64,000 nt of DNA, taken from Celeribacter halophilus. GTDB taxonomy: Bacteria; Pseudomonadota; Alphaproteobacteria; Rhodobacterales; Rhodobacteraceae. The number at the start of each line of letters is the position of its first letter. Position 1 is the stretch's first letter. The notes under the pieces are model-generated. The model had not been told where the DNA came from. It saw only the letters and a list, made by a program, of their open reading frames with translations, and did not search any database. The position numbers and the translations under genes were made by a program. The stretch covers positions 62,001 through 126,000 of the forward strand of contig NZ_FORY01000004.1 in the NCBI RefSeq assembly GCF_900114135.1, written 5' to 3'. This document shows positions 14,952-23,964 of this stretch, piece by piece.

Positions 14952-15075
14952 GTGCATCAATAAAAAGTTTGATGCACATTTGGGCCGGAACCTTGTGTTT
15001 TGGGGCGGAGGCTTTGAAGCACTGCGGCTTCAAATGGAGCAATAGCCACGTGCGCAGCTCTCAAATTGCGCACGT
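14952..15075. other. Three consecutive hairpins between exporter and iolG
   Basis: GTGCATCAA (14952-14960) / TTGATGCAC (14969-14977); TTTGAAGC / GCTTCAAA around 15013-15034; ACGTGCGCA (15048-15056) / TGCGCACGT (15067-15075). The two genes converge here. None has a proper T run, so terminator function is plausible but not shown. Confidence 0.5.
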
Positions 15076-15133
15076 AGCCATAACCGGATCGCCGCTTACC
15101 GGTATGGTGTAACTTGAATTTGTTTCGTGCAAC

Positions 15134-16135
15134 TCACACGGTGCCATTATCCACCCGAACAGGCACCCCTTGTTCATACGACTGGGCCGCAGCATCCGCT
15201 AACACCTGTGCGCGTAAGCCATCCACGATCCCGGGCATGATGCGCTTATGGTTGGTGACGGCATCGACAAAGTAAGTCATCTCGGCTCGGTAAGCCGCAT
15301 CATATCGTTCAAGGAAGAAGTGCTGAGCTGGTGCCCTTTGAAACCCAGCCTCCGTAGCGATCTCTACGGTGCTTTCCAGAACATTCTCTGCACGCAGCAT
15401 GCCTTTCGCGCCGTGCACTTCGATCCTTTGATCATACCCATAGCTGGCGCGGCGCGAATTGGTGATTTGACAAATCTTACCGCTTTTGGTGGTCAACGTG
15501 ACCGCCGCGGTATCCACGTCCCCCACTTCCCCAATTTCGGCATCAACAAGGGAAGCACCAACCGCGTAAACCATCACAGGATCCTCTCCCAAGAGGAAAC
15601 GCGCCATGTCGAGATCATGGATCATCATATCACGAAATAGACCACCGGAGCTCTTGATATAGCTGATAGGAGGCGGAGACGGATCACGCGACTGGATCGT
15701 CACAATCTCAACGCCGCCAATTTCTCCAGCCACGATACGAGACTGTAGATTTGCAAAATTGGGGTCAAAGCGGCGGTTAAAAGCAGTCATGAATGGCACA
15801 CCGGCGGCCTCGACAGCCGTGATGCACTCCCGGATCCGGTCAGCGGACATATCCACCGGCTTTTCACAAAAGATGGCTTTGCCTTCTGCTGCGGCGGCAT
15901 GGATTAAATCATAATGCGTATCGGTTGGCGTCCCGATCACCACAGCATCGACATCTGCATGAGCGATAAGTTCAACCGCAACCATAACCTTTGCGCCCGT
16001 CTTCTCAGCCAGCGCCATAGCTGGAGCTTCAAAGGCATCGGCAACAGCCGTAACCCGAGCGCCGTCGATCTGGGATATTGTCCGGCCATGGACCTGTCCG
16101 ATCCTGCCGCAGCCCAGAAGTCCGATATTTAACAT
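15134..16135 (-). CDS. iolG: Inositol 2-dehydrogenase (Gfo/Idh/MocA family)
   Basis: 333 residues. N-terminal Rossmann fold with IGLLGCGRIGQVHG, then GTPTDTHYD and the family-defining EKPVD (Lys of the EKP motif), and the catalytic HDLDMARFLLG (Asp and His) in the second domain. Oxidises myo-inositol to scyllo-inosose with NAD+, the entry step of the pathway. Last gene of the leftward iolD-C-B-J-G operon, one base after iolJ. Strong ribosome site AAAGGAG before the ATG. Its position in a complete iol set makes this the best iolG candidate among three related dehydrogenases in the cluster. Confidence 0.9.
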   Translation of the reverse strand: MLNIGLLGCGRIGQVHGRTISQIDGARVTAVADAFEAPAMALAEKTGAKVMVAVELIAHADVDAVVIGTPTDTHYDLIHAAAAEGKAIFCEKPVDMSADRIRECITAVEAAGVPFMTAFNRRFDPNFANLQSRIVAGEIGGVEIVTIQSRDPSPPPISYIKSSGGLFRDMMIHDLDMARFLLGEDPVMVYAVGASLVDAEIGEVGDVDTAAVTLTTKSGKICQITNSRRASYGYDQRIEVHGAKGMLRAENVLESTVEIATEAGFQRAPAQHFFLERYDAAYRAEMTYFVDAVTNHKRIMPGIVDGLRAQVLADAAAQSYEQGVPVRVDNGTV

Positions 16136-16136
16136 G

Positions 16137-16967
16137 TTATTCTCCTTTGAAGGCTTGCAGGACAGTGCGGGTGGCAGCCACCAATGGATCGTGAGTGTCT
16201 TTCAGAATTTGGACACGATCAAAGCGAGTGGCATCGCGATTGACTGCCTCACGCAGAGCTTGACCAAACGCCATACGCAACTCTGTGCCGATGTTGAATT
16301 TACAGACCGCTGAACTCCGCGCCAGCGCTCGACGCTGAGCTACCGGCACTCCGGACCCGCCATGTATGACCAAGGGGACACTTGTCACAGATTCAATGGC
16401 ACGAATACGGTCTTCATCAAGCCCCCCTTGTTTGTCTTGTTGCAAGTGCACATTTCCCACCGAGATCGCCATAGCATCGACCCCGGTCTCCCGTGCAAAC
16501 TGCGCGGCCTCCTCAGGGTCGGTTCCGGCAGAGCCTTCCCCACCGGAATAGCCCACAAAGCCAATTTCCCCTTCGCAAGACACCCCTGCATCATGCGCCA
16601 TCCGGGCAATCGCGGCAGTCTCGGCAATATTCTCGGCCAAGGGTTTGCGCGAGCCGTCATACATCACTGAGGTAAAGCCACTCTCAATGGCAAGGCGGCA
16701 ATCTTCGACAGAATAACCGTGGTCCAAATGGGCAACGACTGGGACAGAGACATTTTCTGCAAGATAACGAAACATGGCTCCCAGAACGGGCAAAGGTGTG
16801 TGTTCCCGACAGGATGGCCCTGCCTGCAGGATAACGGGCACGCCCTCGGCCTCAGCCGCCGCCACATAAGCGCGCATGTCTTCCCAACCTAGCGTCACCA
16901 AACCCGCGACAGCGTAGCCTTGACGGAGCGCCGGTTGCAGCACTTCTGATAGCGTTGCGATACTCAT
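16137..16967 (-). CDS. iolJ: Class II aldolase, IolJ-type (2-deoxy-5-keto-gluconate-6-phosphate aldolase)
   Basis: 276 residues of the class II fructose-bisphosphate aldolase family. Visible zinc/active-site motifs: AHLDHGYS (Asp and His), MYDGSR, GEIGFVGYSGGEG, ISVGNVHLQQ (His), and IHGGSGV near the phosphate site. In inositol catabolism it splits 5-dehydro-2-deoxygluconate 6-phosphate into glyceraldehyde/dihydroxyacetone phosphate units and malonate semialdehyde. The sequence alone would allow a fructose- or tagatose-bisphosphate aldolase; the iol context decides. Start overlaps the iolB stop (ATGA). Confidence 0.82.
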   Translation of the reverse strand: MSIATLSEVLQPALRQGYAVAGLVTLGWEDMRAYVAAAEAEGVPVILQAGPSCREHTPLPVLGAMFRYLAENVSVPVVAHLDHGYSVEDCRLAIESGFTSVMYDGSRKPLAENIAETAAIARMAHDAGVSCEGEIGFVGYSGGEGSAGTDPEEAAQFARETGVDAMAISVGNVHLQQDKQGGLDEDRIRAIESVTSVPLVIHGGSGVPVAQRRALARSSAVCKFNIGTELRMAFGQALREAVNRDATRFDRVQILKDTHDPLVAATRTVLQAFKGE

Positions 16968-17818
16968 TTGAACTTTGCCACCATATCCATAATGCCCGGA
17001 ATCGTGTGCAACTGAGCTGCATGGGTGGGCTGGAAATATTGTTTCAGGCTGCGTTGGCTGAGCCCTCCGAGAATAGTGAAATAATACATTTCGTAGCCGG
17101 GCAACACGCTGCAGGGGTGATAGCCCTTGTCGATGCAGATCGTCGAGCCATCGACGATGTGATAGGCGTCTCCGGGTTCATTGTCCTCACGTTGGAGCAT
17201 CTGAAGACCCGATCCATAATTCGGTCTAAACCGGAAATTATAGGTTTCATCATGGCGGGTTTCTACCAATTCACCGTTCTCGTAGCGATCGGTGTCATGT
17301 TTGTGCGACGGGAAACCCGACCAGCCACCAGCACCGACAGTGTACAGCTCACTCACCAACAGGCGACCAACCTTATCGTGATGGTTGGCGCCTAGAATGT
17401 GCTTGATCTTGCGGTGAGTTTTGGTGTCATCCGAGCCGTATTGGACAATATCAATCTCTACGTCACGGACCTCGAACGGTTCCAGCACCTTGTCGTATTT
17501 GGCGCCGGCGATAAACGTCTCCGTTTTATCCGATACACAGGTGATACGAACCTTGGCACCCACGGGCACATAGACCCCCTCGGGCTCACCGTCCCAAACA
17601 TCGGCATTGCGATTGCCAAGATGGGTATAAACCGCACCCTCGACATCCACATCGACAGTTCCCGTAGCAGGCACCACACAGGTCTCATATCCCGCAACCG
17701 AGTATTCAAAAACCTCGCCCTTTTGCAGTTTGACGATGTTGAAATAGTTCAATGGCACAAGATCGTGATCAACATCAACGATAGGCATATTGGCATTATC
17801 ATGGGGCGCGATATGCAT
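16964..17818 (-). CDS. iolB: 5-deoxy-glucuronate isomerase
   Basis: 284 residues, bicupin of the IolB family. Conserved features: SELYTVGAGGWSGFPSHKHD with the metal histidines, HDETYNFRF, and DKGYHPCSVLPGYEMYYFTI near the C terminus. Isomerises 5-deoxy-glucuronate to 5-dehydro-2-deoxygluconate, the substrate of IolC encoded upstream. The ATG at 17818 has AAAGGA upstream and lies 12 bases from the iolC stop; downstream it overlaps iolJ by four bases. Complete, usual family length. Confidence 0.92.
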   Translation of the reverse strand: MHIAPHDNANMPIVDVDHDLVPLNYFNIVKLQKGEVFEYSVAGYETCVVPATGTVDVDVEGAVYTHLGNRNADVWDGEPEGVYVPVGAKVRITCVSDKTETFIAGAKYDKVLEPFEVRDVEIDIVQYGSDDTKTHRKIKHILGANHHDKVGRLLVSELYTVGAGGWSGFPSHKHDTDRYENGELVETRHDETYNFRFRPNYGSGLQMLQREDNEPGDAYHIVDGSTICIDKGYHPCSVLPGYEMYYFTILGGLSQRSLKQYFQPTHAAQLHTIPGIMDMVAKFK

Positions 17819-17830
17819 CGGGCTTTCCTT

Positions 17831-18811
17831 TCAGATATCAGTGGGGCCGGAACACGCGGCCAAAAAGTCATTGAGTTGTGAAGTTGTCGGCATGGCTGGA
17901 GCACATCCCGGACGGCTCACCACCATTGAGGCGCAGGCTGAGCCACGCAGCACCGCTTCTTTCAGTGGTCGTCCCTCGGCTATGGCCGCCAACAGCCCAG
18001 CCATGAAGCTGTCGCCTGCGCCGTTCGGCTTGATGGCGGTGACGGGATAGATGCCGGTACGGATCTCTTCGCCATCGGCGAAGGTCAGCGCTCCCTCGTG
18101 CCCCATCTTGTAGATCACCATCTTGCCTTTTGCGGCGAGCTCGCGGGCTTTTGCCAACCCCTTGTCCATACTTCCGGCCATGAAGCCGAATTCCTCGTCG
18201 TTGCCGACGATCAGGTCGCTTTCCTCGCCCGCGCGGGTCAATACCACGGAGGCAACTTCAGCCGAGGGCCAGCTATAGGGACGATAGTCTATGTCGAAGA
18301 TCACCGGCAGATTTGCAGCGCGGGCGTTCTCGAAAGCGCGGAATGTGGCGCTGCGCGAGGGTTCGGCGGCAAAGACTGTTCCTGCCGTGATCAAAGCACC
18401 GAAATTATCATAGTTCACCCGATCGACGTCTTCTTCGGTTACCTGAAAGTCCACCGCGTTGTTGCGGTAGATGACCAGCTGAAAATCCTCAATGCAGCTT
18501 TCATAGACCGCCAGAGATACCCGCGCCTCACCGCCCAGCACTTTCAAATACTGCGTATCCACGCCGTAATGGCGCAACCGGTTGGTGCAGAACCGCCCGA
18601 CAGCGTCGTCGGAAACCGAGGTGACCAGCGCCGATTGCATTCCCAATTTGCACAGCCCTGCACAGATATTTGCAGAGGAGCCACCAAGGTCGGCGCGAAA
18701 GGTATCGGCCTCGTCCGCACGGGTGCCGGGGGGATCGGCAAACATATCCATCCCCGCGCGGCCGAAGACCACGAAACTGCCTTTGCGGATACCCGCTATC
18801 AGGGCGCTCAT
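17831..18811 (-). CDS. iolC: 5-dehydro-2-deoxygluconokinase
   Basis: 326 residues of the PfkB sugar kinase family. N-terminal region FGRAGMDMFADPPG, the glycine-rich GGSSANICAGLCKLG, and the C-terminal PfkB signature IKPNGAGDSFMAGLL with the catalytic Asp of GAGD. Phosphorylates 5-dehydro-2-deoxygluconate for cleavage by IolJ. The start ATG overlaps the iolD stop (TAATG), so translation is coupled. Length and motifs are normal for IolC; ribokinase-type alternatives are excluded mainly by context and the FADP-type N terminus. Confidence 0.9.
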   Translation of the reverse strand: MSALIAGIRKGSFVVFGRAGMDMFADPPGTRADEADTFRADLGGSSANICAGLCKLGMQSALVTSVSDDAVGRFCTNRLRHYGVDTQYLKVLGGEARVSLAVYESCIEDFQLVIYRNNAVDFQVTEEDVDRVNYDNFGALITAGTVFAAEPSRSATFRAFENARAANLPVIFDIDYRPYSWPSAEVASVVLTRAGEESDLIVGNDEEFGFMAGSMDKGLAKARELAAKGKMVIYKMGHEGALTFADGEEIRTGIYPVTAIKPNGAGDSFMAGLLAAIAEGRPLKEAVLRGSACASMVVSRPGCAPAMPTTSQLNDFLAACSGPTDI

Positions 18812-20679
18812 TACACGCCCCTCCGTTGTTTGTTGCGTGACGCTTCCCAGTCTTCATGCGCTTTGCGTACACGCTCGCTTTCGGTGACAGTTGGCGTGCC
18901 AACCTCCCACCAAGCATGACCTTCAGTGGTCCACCCTTCGTAGGGGTCGACATCCATTGCGATCACATAGGTCTTGTCTGATGCTTTGGCGCGCTTGAAT
19001 GCATCGCCAAGTTCGGACGGATTGGTGACTTTTTCAGCTTGCGCCCCCATCGAAGCCGCATGTGCGACAAAATCCACGCCAAAGGGTTCGGGAATGGTCG
19101 GGCAATCTTCCAGAAGGTTGTTGAAACTTTCATTTCCAGTGTTGTTCTGGAGTTTGTTGATCACGGCGAATCCGCCATTGTCGAGCACCAGAACGATCAG
19201 TTTCTTACGGCTGAGAACCGATGAATAGATGTCCGAGTTCAACATCATATAAGACCCATCGCCGCAAAAGGTGATGGTGTCCTGCTCAGGCTCCTGCTGC
19301 GTCTGTGCAATGCGCGCGCCCCAAGCTCCGGCGATTTCGTAGCCCATGCAGGAAAAGCCGAATTCCACATCCACAGTCCCTACGTCCAGCGTGCGCCAGT
19401 TGGCCGTGACCTCGGCGGGCAATCCACCAGCCGCGGCCACGATCCGGTCGCGGGGAGCGCAGAGATCGTTCACCACACCGATGGCTTGGGCGTAAGAATT
19501 GGGTCGGTTCCCCGGCTTGACGTTCTCGGCGACGTAGGCATCCCATTTGGACCGTTCGGTTTTGGCGAAGTCCACCCAGCTTTGCGGTGCGGTATAGTCC
19601 AGCGCTTCGGTCAGCGCAGTGAGCGAAAGCTTTGCGTCCCCCACCACAGGTAGAGACATGTGTTTGCCTGCGTCATGGCGCGCCGCGTTGACCGAGATGA
19701 TCTGCGCATCCTTGTCAAAGGCGGTCCACGATCCGGTGGTGAAATCCTGAAGCCGGGTGCCCACGGCAAGGATCACATCGGCCTTTTCGGCAATCGCGTT
19801 GGCGCTGTCCGATCCGGTCACACCTATCGGGCCGATGTTCAGGGGATGGGTCGCCAGCATATTGGCGCGACCTGCAATGGTTTCGACCACGGGGATGTTG
19901 TAGGTCTCGGCGAATGTGGTCAGCTCTTCAACCGCGCGTGAATACTGCACCCCGCCGCCGGCAATGATCATTGGACGCGCCGCTTCCTTCAACGCCGCAA
20001 CGGCGTCGGCGATCTCGGCCACGTCAGGGGACTGACGGCGGATGCGGTGGACCTTCTTCTCAAAGAACTTTTCCGGATAGTCATATGCCCAGCCCTGCAC
20101 ATCCTGTGGCAGACCGATAAAAGCAGGGCCGCAATCGGCGGGGTCCAACATTGTGGCCAGCGCATTGGGCAGTGATTGAATGACCTGCGCCGGATGGGTG
20201 ATGCGGTCCCAATAGCGCGTGACGGGTTTGAATGCATCATTCACGCCGAAAGTCGGATCATAGAAGTTCTCCATCTGCTGAAGAACCGGATCAGGCAGGC
20301 GTGTCATGAAAGTATCTCCGCACAGCAGCAGCATCGGCAGGCGGTTGGCATGGGCCAGCCCTGCTGCTGTGAGCAAGTTTGCGGTTCCCGGCCCCGCACT
20401 GGCAGTGCAGAACATGAAGCGCTGGCGGAACCACTGTTTGGTATAGCCTGCAGCGGCAAATCCCATGCTCTGCTCATTCTGACCACGGTAGAGCGGAAGC
20501 TCCTCTTGCACGCTGTTCAGCGCCTCGCCCAAACATGTGACATTCCCATGCCCAAAGATGCCAAATCCGCCACCGCAGACCCGCATCTGCTGGTCGTCAA
20601 TCTCTATATATTGGTTTGCCAGCCAACGAATAACCGCCTGAGCAGTCGTCAACCGAATGGTGCCCTCTGTCTTGGTCAT
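18811..20679 (-). CDS. iolD: 3D-(3,5/4)-trihydroxycyclohexane-1,2-dione acylhydrolase (ThDP-dependent)
   Basis: 622 residues, a thiamine-diphosphate enzyme. Order: N-terminal PYR-type domain with GGFGIFGHGNV and the catalytic Glu region LPLYRGQNEQSMG, a central nucleotide-like domain, and a C-terminal PP domain with the ThDP motif GDGSYMMLNSDIYSSV...KLIVLVLDNGG. Opens the ring of the inositol-derived dione to give 5-deoxy-glucuronate. First gene of the leftward iol operon; its promoter region (20680-20802) is shared with the divergent dehydrogenase gene and contains the palindromic operator at 20757. Confidence 0.93.
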   Translation of the reverse strand: MTKTEGTIRLTTAQAVIRWLANQYIEIDDQQMRVCGGGFGIFGHGNVTCLGEALNSVQEELPLYRGQNEQSMGFAAAGYTKQWFRQRFMFCTASAGPGTANLLTAAGLAHANRLPMLLLCGDTFMTRLPDPVLQQMENFYDPTFGVNDAFKPVTRYWDRITHPAQVIQSLPNALATMLDPADCGPAFIGLPQDVQGWAYDYPEKFFEKKVHRIRRQSPDVAEIADAVAALKEAARPMIIAGGGVQYSRAVEELTTFAETYNIPVVETIAGRANMLATHPLNIGPIGVTGSDSANAIAEKADVILAVGTRLQDFTTGSWTAFDKDAQIISVNAARHDAGKHMSLPVVGDAKLSLTALTEALDYTAPQSWVDFAKTERSKWDAYVAENVKPGNRPNSYAQAIGVVNDLCAPRDRIVAAAGGLPAEVTANWRTLDVGTVDVEFGFSCMGYEIAGAWGARIAQTQQEPEQDTITFCGDGSYMMLNSDIYSSVLSRKKLIVLVLDNGGFAVINKLQNNTGNESFNNLLEDCPTIPEPFGVDFVAHAASMGAQAEKVTNPSELGDAFKRAKASDKTYVIAMDVDPYEGWTTEGHAWWEVGTPTVTESERVRKAHEDWEASRNKQRRGV

Positions 20680-20756
20680 ATGTGAGAACCCTCCCTGTAA
20701 AATCTTGTTTGCCGATCAATTCCAGCTTGCGCGATGTTTAGACTCACGATACACAT

Positions 20757-20774
20757 TTTGCAACCGGTTGCAAA
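20757..20774. promoter_or_regulatory. LacI-type operator in the divergent iolD / dehydrogenase promoter
   Basis: Perfect 18-bp palindrome TTTGCAACCGGTTGCAAA with the central CG pair typical of LacI-family sites. The 14-bp core recurs at 25049 before the importer genes, and a LacI-family regulator is encoded at 23961. Likely binding site of that repressor. Confidence 0.85.
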
Positions 20775-20802
20775 TTATATTCGCAAAAAAGGGAGGAGCG
20801 AC

Positions 20803-21906
20803 ATGGCTGACATAGGGATCGGCATTCTTGGCGGGGGCTATATGGGCAAGGCGCACGCCGTGGCTATGTCTTCGGTAGGAGCGATTTTTAACACCACTCT
20901 GCGTCCGCGACTGGAAATGGTCTGCGCCTCCAGCGCCCAAAGCGCCGAGCGCTATCGCAAAGCTTACGGTTTTGCCAGCGCAACAGACGACTGGCGCACC
21001 CTTGTCAACGACCCCAAAATCGAGGCCATTGTCATCGCCACCCCACAAGAAACTCACCGCGAGATTGCAGAGGCAGCGTTTGCTCTTGGAAAACCCGTGT
21101 TTTGCGAAAAACCCCTTGGCGCTTCGCTAGAAGACAGCGCCGCAATGGTCACCGCCGCAGAAGCCTCTGGCGTCGTCAATATGGTCGGCTTCAACTATAT
21201 CCGCACCCCCGCCAGCCAATTCGCCCGCAAGCTCATTGCCGCAGGAGAAATTGGAGACATTACATGGTTTCGTGGCGAGCATACCGAAGACTTTCTAGCC
21301 GACCCAAACGCACCCGCCAACTGGCGCACCAGCGGTATGGCCAACGGGACGCTCGGAGATCTGGCACCGCATATGATTAACGGTGCCTTGGCTTTGATGG
21401 GGCCTATTGCTCGAACAATGGGGCTTTATGAAACCGTTCACAAAGCACGCCCCGGCGGCACAGTCACAAATGATGATCATGCCCAGATGATGTGCCGTTT
21501 TGAAAACGGCGCCATGGGGCAGATGTATTTCAGTCGCGTCGCGACGGGGCGGAAAATGGGATATGCCTATGAAATTTCCGGCACCAAGGGCGCGATCCGC
21601 TTTGATCAGGAAGATCAAAACGCGCTTTGGCTTTACCGCATGGACGGACCGGATGCCACGCGGGGCTTTACCAAAATCCTGACTGGGCCAGACCATCCTG
21701 ATTACGAGCCATTCTGTCAGGGCCCGGGACACGGCACAGGCTATCAGGACCAGATCATTATCGAGGCAAAGGATTTCCTGCGCGCCATCGAAACCGGAGA
21801 AGCGCTTTGGCCGACATTTCGTGACGGACATGAAGTCAATCGGGTGATTGCCGCGACAATCGCCTCGGCCGACAGCGGAACCTGGAAAGAAATTAGTGAC
21901 TTTTGA
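20803..21906 (+). CDS. Gfo/Idh/MocA family oxidoreductase of the inositol cluster
   Basis: 367 residues. Rossmann motif IGILGGGYMGKAHA, IATPQETH, the EKPLGAS motif and the second-domain substrate region GTLGDLAPHMING with its His. Probably an NAD(P)-dependent dehydrogenase for another inositol isomer or inosose (scyllo-inositol type), but substrate cannot be assigned by sequence alone. Start chosen at 20803 with GGGAGGAGC upstream; a longer frame from 20734 would run across the operator and is rejected. First gene of a rightward operon with a TIM-barrel isomerase and a second dehydrogenase. Confidence 0.85.
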   Translation: MADIGIGILGGGYMGKAHAVAMSSVGAIFNTTLRPRLEMVCASSAQSAERYRKAYGFASATDDWRTLVNDPKIEAIVIATPQETHREIAEAAFALGKPVFCEKPLGASLEDSAAMVTAAEASGVVNMVGFNYIRTPASQFARKLIAAGEIGDITWFRGEHTEDFLADPNAPANWRTSGMANGTLGDLAPHMINGALALMGPIARTMGLYETVHKARPGGTVTNDDHAQMMCRFENGAMGQMYFSRVATGRKMGYAYEISGTKGAIRFDQEDQNALWLYRMDGPDATRGFTKILTGPDHPDYEPFCQGPGHGTGYQDQIIIEAKDFLRAIETGEALWPTFRDGHEVNRVIAATIASADSGTWKEISDF

Positions 21907-21925
21907 TGATGGGAGACATCGAACA

Positions 21926-22819
21926 ATGACAATCAGAATTGGCAATGCCCCTTGCTCATGGGGTGTGGAATTCGCCGAAGATCCACGCAATCCGACATGG
22001 CAGCACGTCCTGAAAGAATGCGCTGAAGCCGGATACAAAGGCATCGAGCTTGGCCCTGTAGGATTCATGCCTGAAGACCCCGCCCAACTGAAGGACGGTC
22101 TAGAGGAACACGGGCTCGAACTGATAGGTGGCGTGGTCTTCCGCCCCTATCATGACCCAGACGCATGGGATGAAGTTCTTGACGCCACGCATCGCACAGC
22201 CAAAGCGCTCAAGGCGCATGGCGCTCAGCACATGGTTTTAATTGACTCGATTTCGCCCCGCCGTGCACCAACCGCAGGTCGTTCCAGCGAGGCCGAGCAA
22301 ATGGACAAGGCCGAATGGACCGCCTTCCGTGATCGTATTGCGACCAGCGCGCGGGTCGGAGCAGAAGAGTATGGGCTAACCGTAGGTATTCACGCTCATG
22401 CAGCAGGTTTCATGGATTTCGAACCCGAACTTGAACGCCTATTGGATGAAGTTGATGAAACCATCCTTAAAATCTGCTTTGACACAGGCCACCATTCCTA
22501 CGCCGGATTTGATCCGGTAGCATTTATGAAAAAACATATCGACCGGATTTCATACATGCATTTCAAAGACATAAATCCGGTTATCAAAGCAGATGTGATC
22601 GAAAAGCGTACTGGGTTTTATGATGCGTGCGGTCAGGGGATCTTTTGCAATCTGGGCGAAGGAGATGTCGATTTCCCGACCGTTCGCCAAATACTTCTGG
22701 ATGCTGACTTCCAAGGGTGGTGCACGGTGGAACAGGATTGTGACCCCTTGTTGAATCCGGACACATTGGGCGATGCTCGCAAAAACCGCGAATACCTTGA
22801 ATCCATCGGGTTCGTCTGA
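21926..22819 (+). CDS. TIM-barrel sugar isomerase/dehydratase, IolE/IolI type
   Basis: 297 residues, xylose-isomerase-like TIM barrel. Visible: GNAPCSWGVEF at the N terminus, GYKGIELGPVGF, HAHAAGF, the metal-binding CFDTGHHSYAG and MHFKDINP, and WCTVEQDCDP near the end. IolE dehydrates scyllo-inosose and IolI isomerises inososes; both share this fold. No other candidate for IolE is in the cluster, so the dehydratase role is the more likely (inference from pathway completeness), although the N terminus is not the classic IolE form. Good ribosome site GGGAG; 19 bases after the preceding gene. Confidence 0.78.
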   Translation: MTIRIGNAPCSWGVEFAEDPRNPTWQHVLKECAEAGYKGIELGPVGFMPEDPAQLKDGLEEHGLELIGGVVFRPYHDPDAWDEVLDATHRTAKALKAHGAQHMVLIDSISPRRAPTAGRSSEAEQMDKAEWTAFRDRIATSARVGAEEYGLTVGIHAHAAGFMDFEPELERLLDEVDETILKICFDTGHHSYAGFDPVAFMKKHIDRISYMHFKDINPVIKADVIEKRTGFYDACGQGIFCNLGEGDVDFPTVRQILLDADFQGWCTVEQDCDPLLNPDTLGDARKNREYLESIGFV

Positions 22820-22830
22820 GGAGGAAGAAC

Positions 22831-23964
22831 ATGACTAAACTAAACTGGGGAATGATTGGCGGCGGAGAAGGCAGCCAGATCGGGCCCGCTCATAGGCTTG
22901 GCGCACAAGCCGATGGCCTTTTCAACCTTGCCGCCGGAGCTCTGGATCACCGTCCTGAAGAAGGTCGCGCCTATGCACAACGCCTCGGTATTGCTGCGGA
23001 TCGCGCCTATGGCGACTGGACCGAAATGCTGGCGGGCGAAAAGGACCGTCAGGATAAGATTGATCTGGTCACCATCGCCACGCCGAACGCGACACATTTC
23101 GAGATCGCCAAGGCTTTTCTGGAGGCAGGGTTTAACGTGCTTTGCGAAAAACCCATGACCATGACGGTCGAGGAAGGCGAGGAAATCGTCCGCGTGGCAA
23201 ATAAAACCGGCAAGATTTGTGCGGTTAACTACTGCTACTCCGCTTATCCAATGGTGCGGCAGGCCCGCGCAATGGTTCGCAACGGAGAGATTGGCAAAGT
23301 CCGGTTGGTCGTCACCAATTTCAGCCACGGCCACCACGGTGATGCAACCGATGCGGACAATCCGCGCGTGCGTTGGCGCTATGACCCGAAGATGGCCGGT
23401 GTTTCAGGCCAGTTTGCCGACTGCGGCATCCATGCGCTGCATATGGCCAGCTTTGTCTGTGACGACGAAGTTGAAAAACTATCTGCCGACTTTGCTTCGA
23501 CCATCCCCTCGCGTGAACTGGAAGACGACGCGATGGTCAATTTCCGCATGGCGAGTGGCACGGTCGGGCGGCTTTGGACCTCTTCTGTTGCAATCGGACG
23601 CCAGCATGGTTTCGATATTCAGGTCTTTGGTGAAACGGGCGGCCTACGCTGGGCTTCGGAACAGCCGAACCAACTGATCTATACGCCAGTCGGCGGACGC
23701 ACTCAGATCATCGAGAAAGGCGAAGCAGGTCTGCACGAAGACGCGCAACGTTTAAGCCGTGTCTCGATTGCACACCCGGAAGGTTTCCCGCTCGCGGTGG
23801 CCAATATCTATTGTGATCTTGCTGATGCCATTGCTGGCGAAACGCGTAATGGCTTGCCAACAGCAGAGGATGGCGTGCGGTCGATGGCCGCCGTACATAC
23901 CGCAGTTGCTTCCGCCCAAAACAAAGGCGCATGGCTTGACGCGCGCCCGCCGATGTTCCGTTAA
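22831..23964 (+). CDS. Gfo/Idh/MocA family oxidoreductase (third in cluster)
   Basis: 377 residues. Start MTKLNWGMIGGGEGSQIGPAHR is characteristic of a subgroup of inositol/hexose dehydrogenases; then IATPNATHF, CEKPMTM (EKP motif) and ADCGIHALHMASFV with the catalytic His. Likely acts on an inositol isomer or derived ketose; the exact substrate is unknown. Follows the isomerase gene by 11 bases with GAGGAGG as ribosome site, in the same operon. Its stop overlaps the end of the convergent repressor gene by four bases. Confidence 0.85.
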   Translation: MTKLNWGMIGGGEGSQIGPAHRLGAQADGLFNLAAGALDHRPEEGRAYAQRLGIAADRAYGDWTEMLAGEKDRQDKIDLVTIATPNATHFEIAKAFLEAGFNVLCEKPMTMTVEEGEEIVRVANKTGKICAVNYCYSAYPMVRQARAMVRNGEIGKVRLVVTNFSHGHHGDATDADNPRVRWRYDPKMAGVSGQFADCGIHALHMASFVCDDEVEKLSADFASTIPSRELEDDAMVNFRMASGTVGRLWTSSVAIGRQHGFDIQVFGETGGLRWASEQPNQLIYTPVGGRTQIIEKGEAGLHEDAQRLSRVSIAHPEGFPLAVANIYCDLADAIAGETRNGLPTAEDGVRSMAAVHTAVASAQNKGAWLDARPPMFR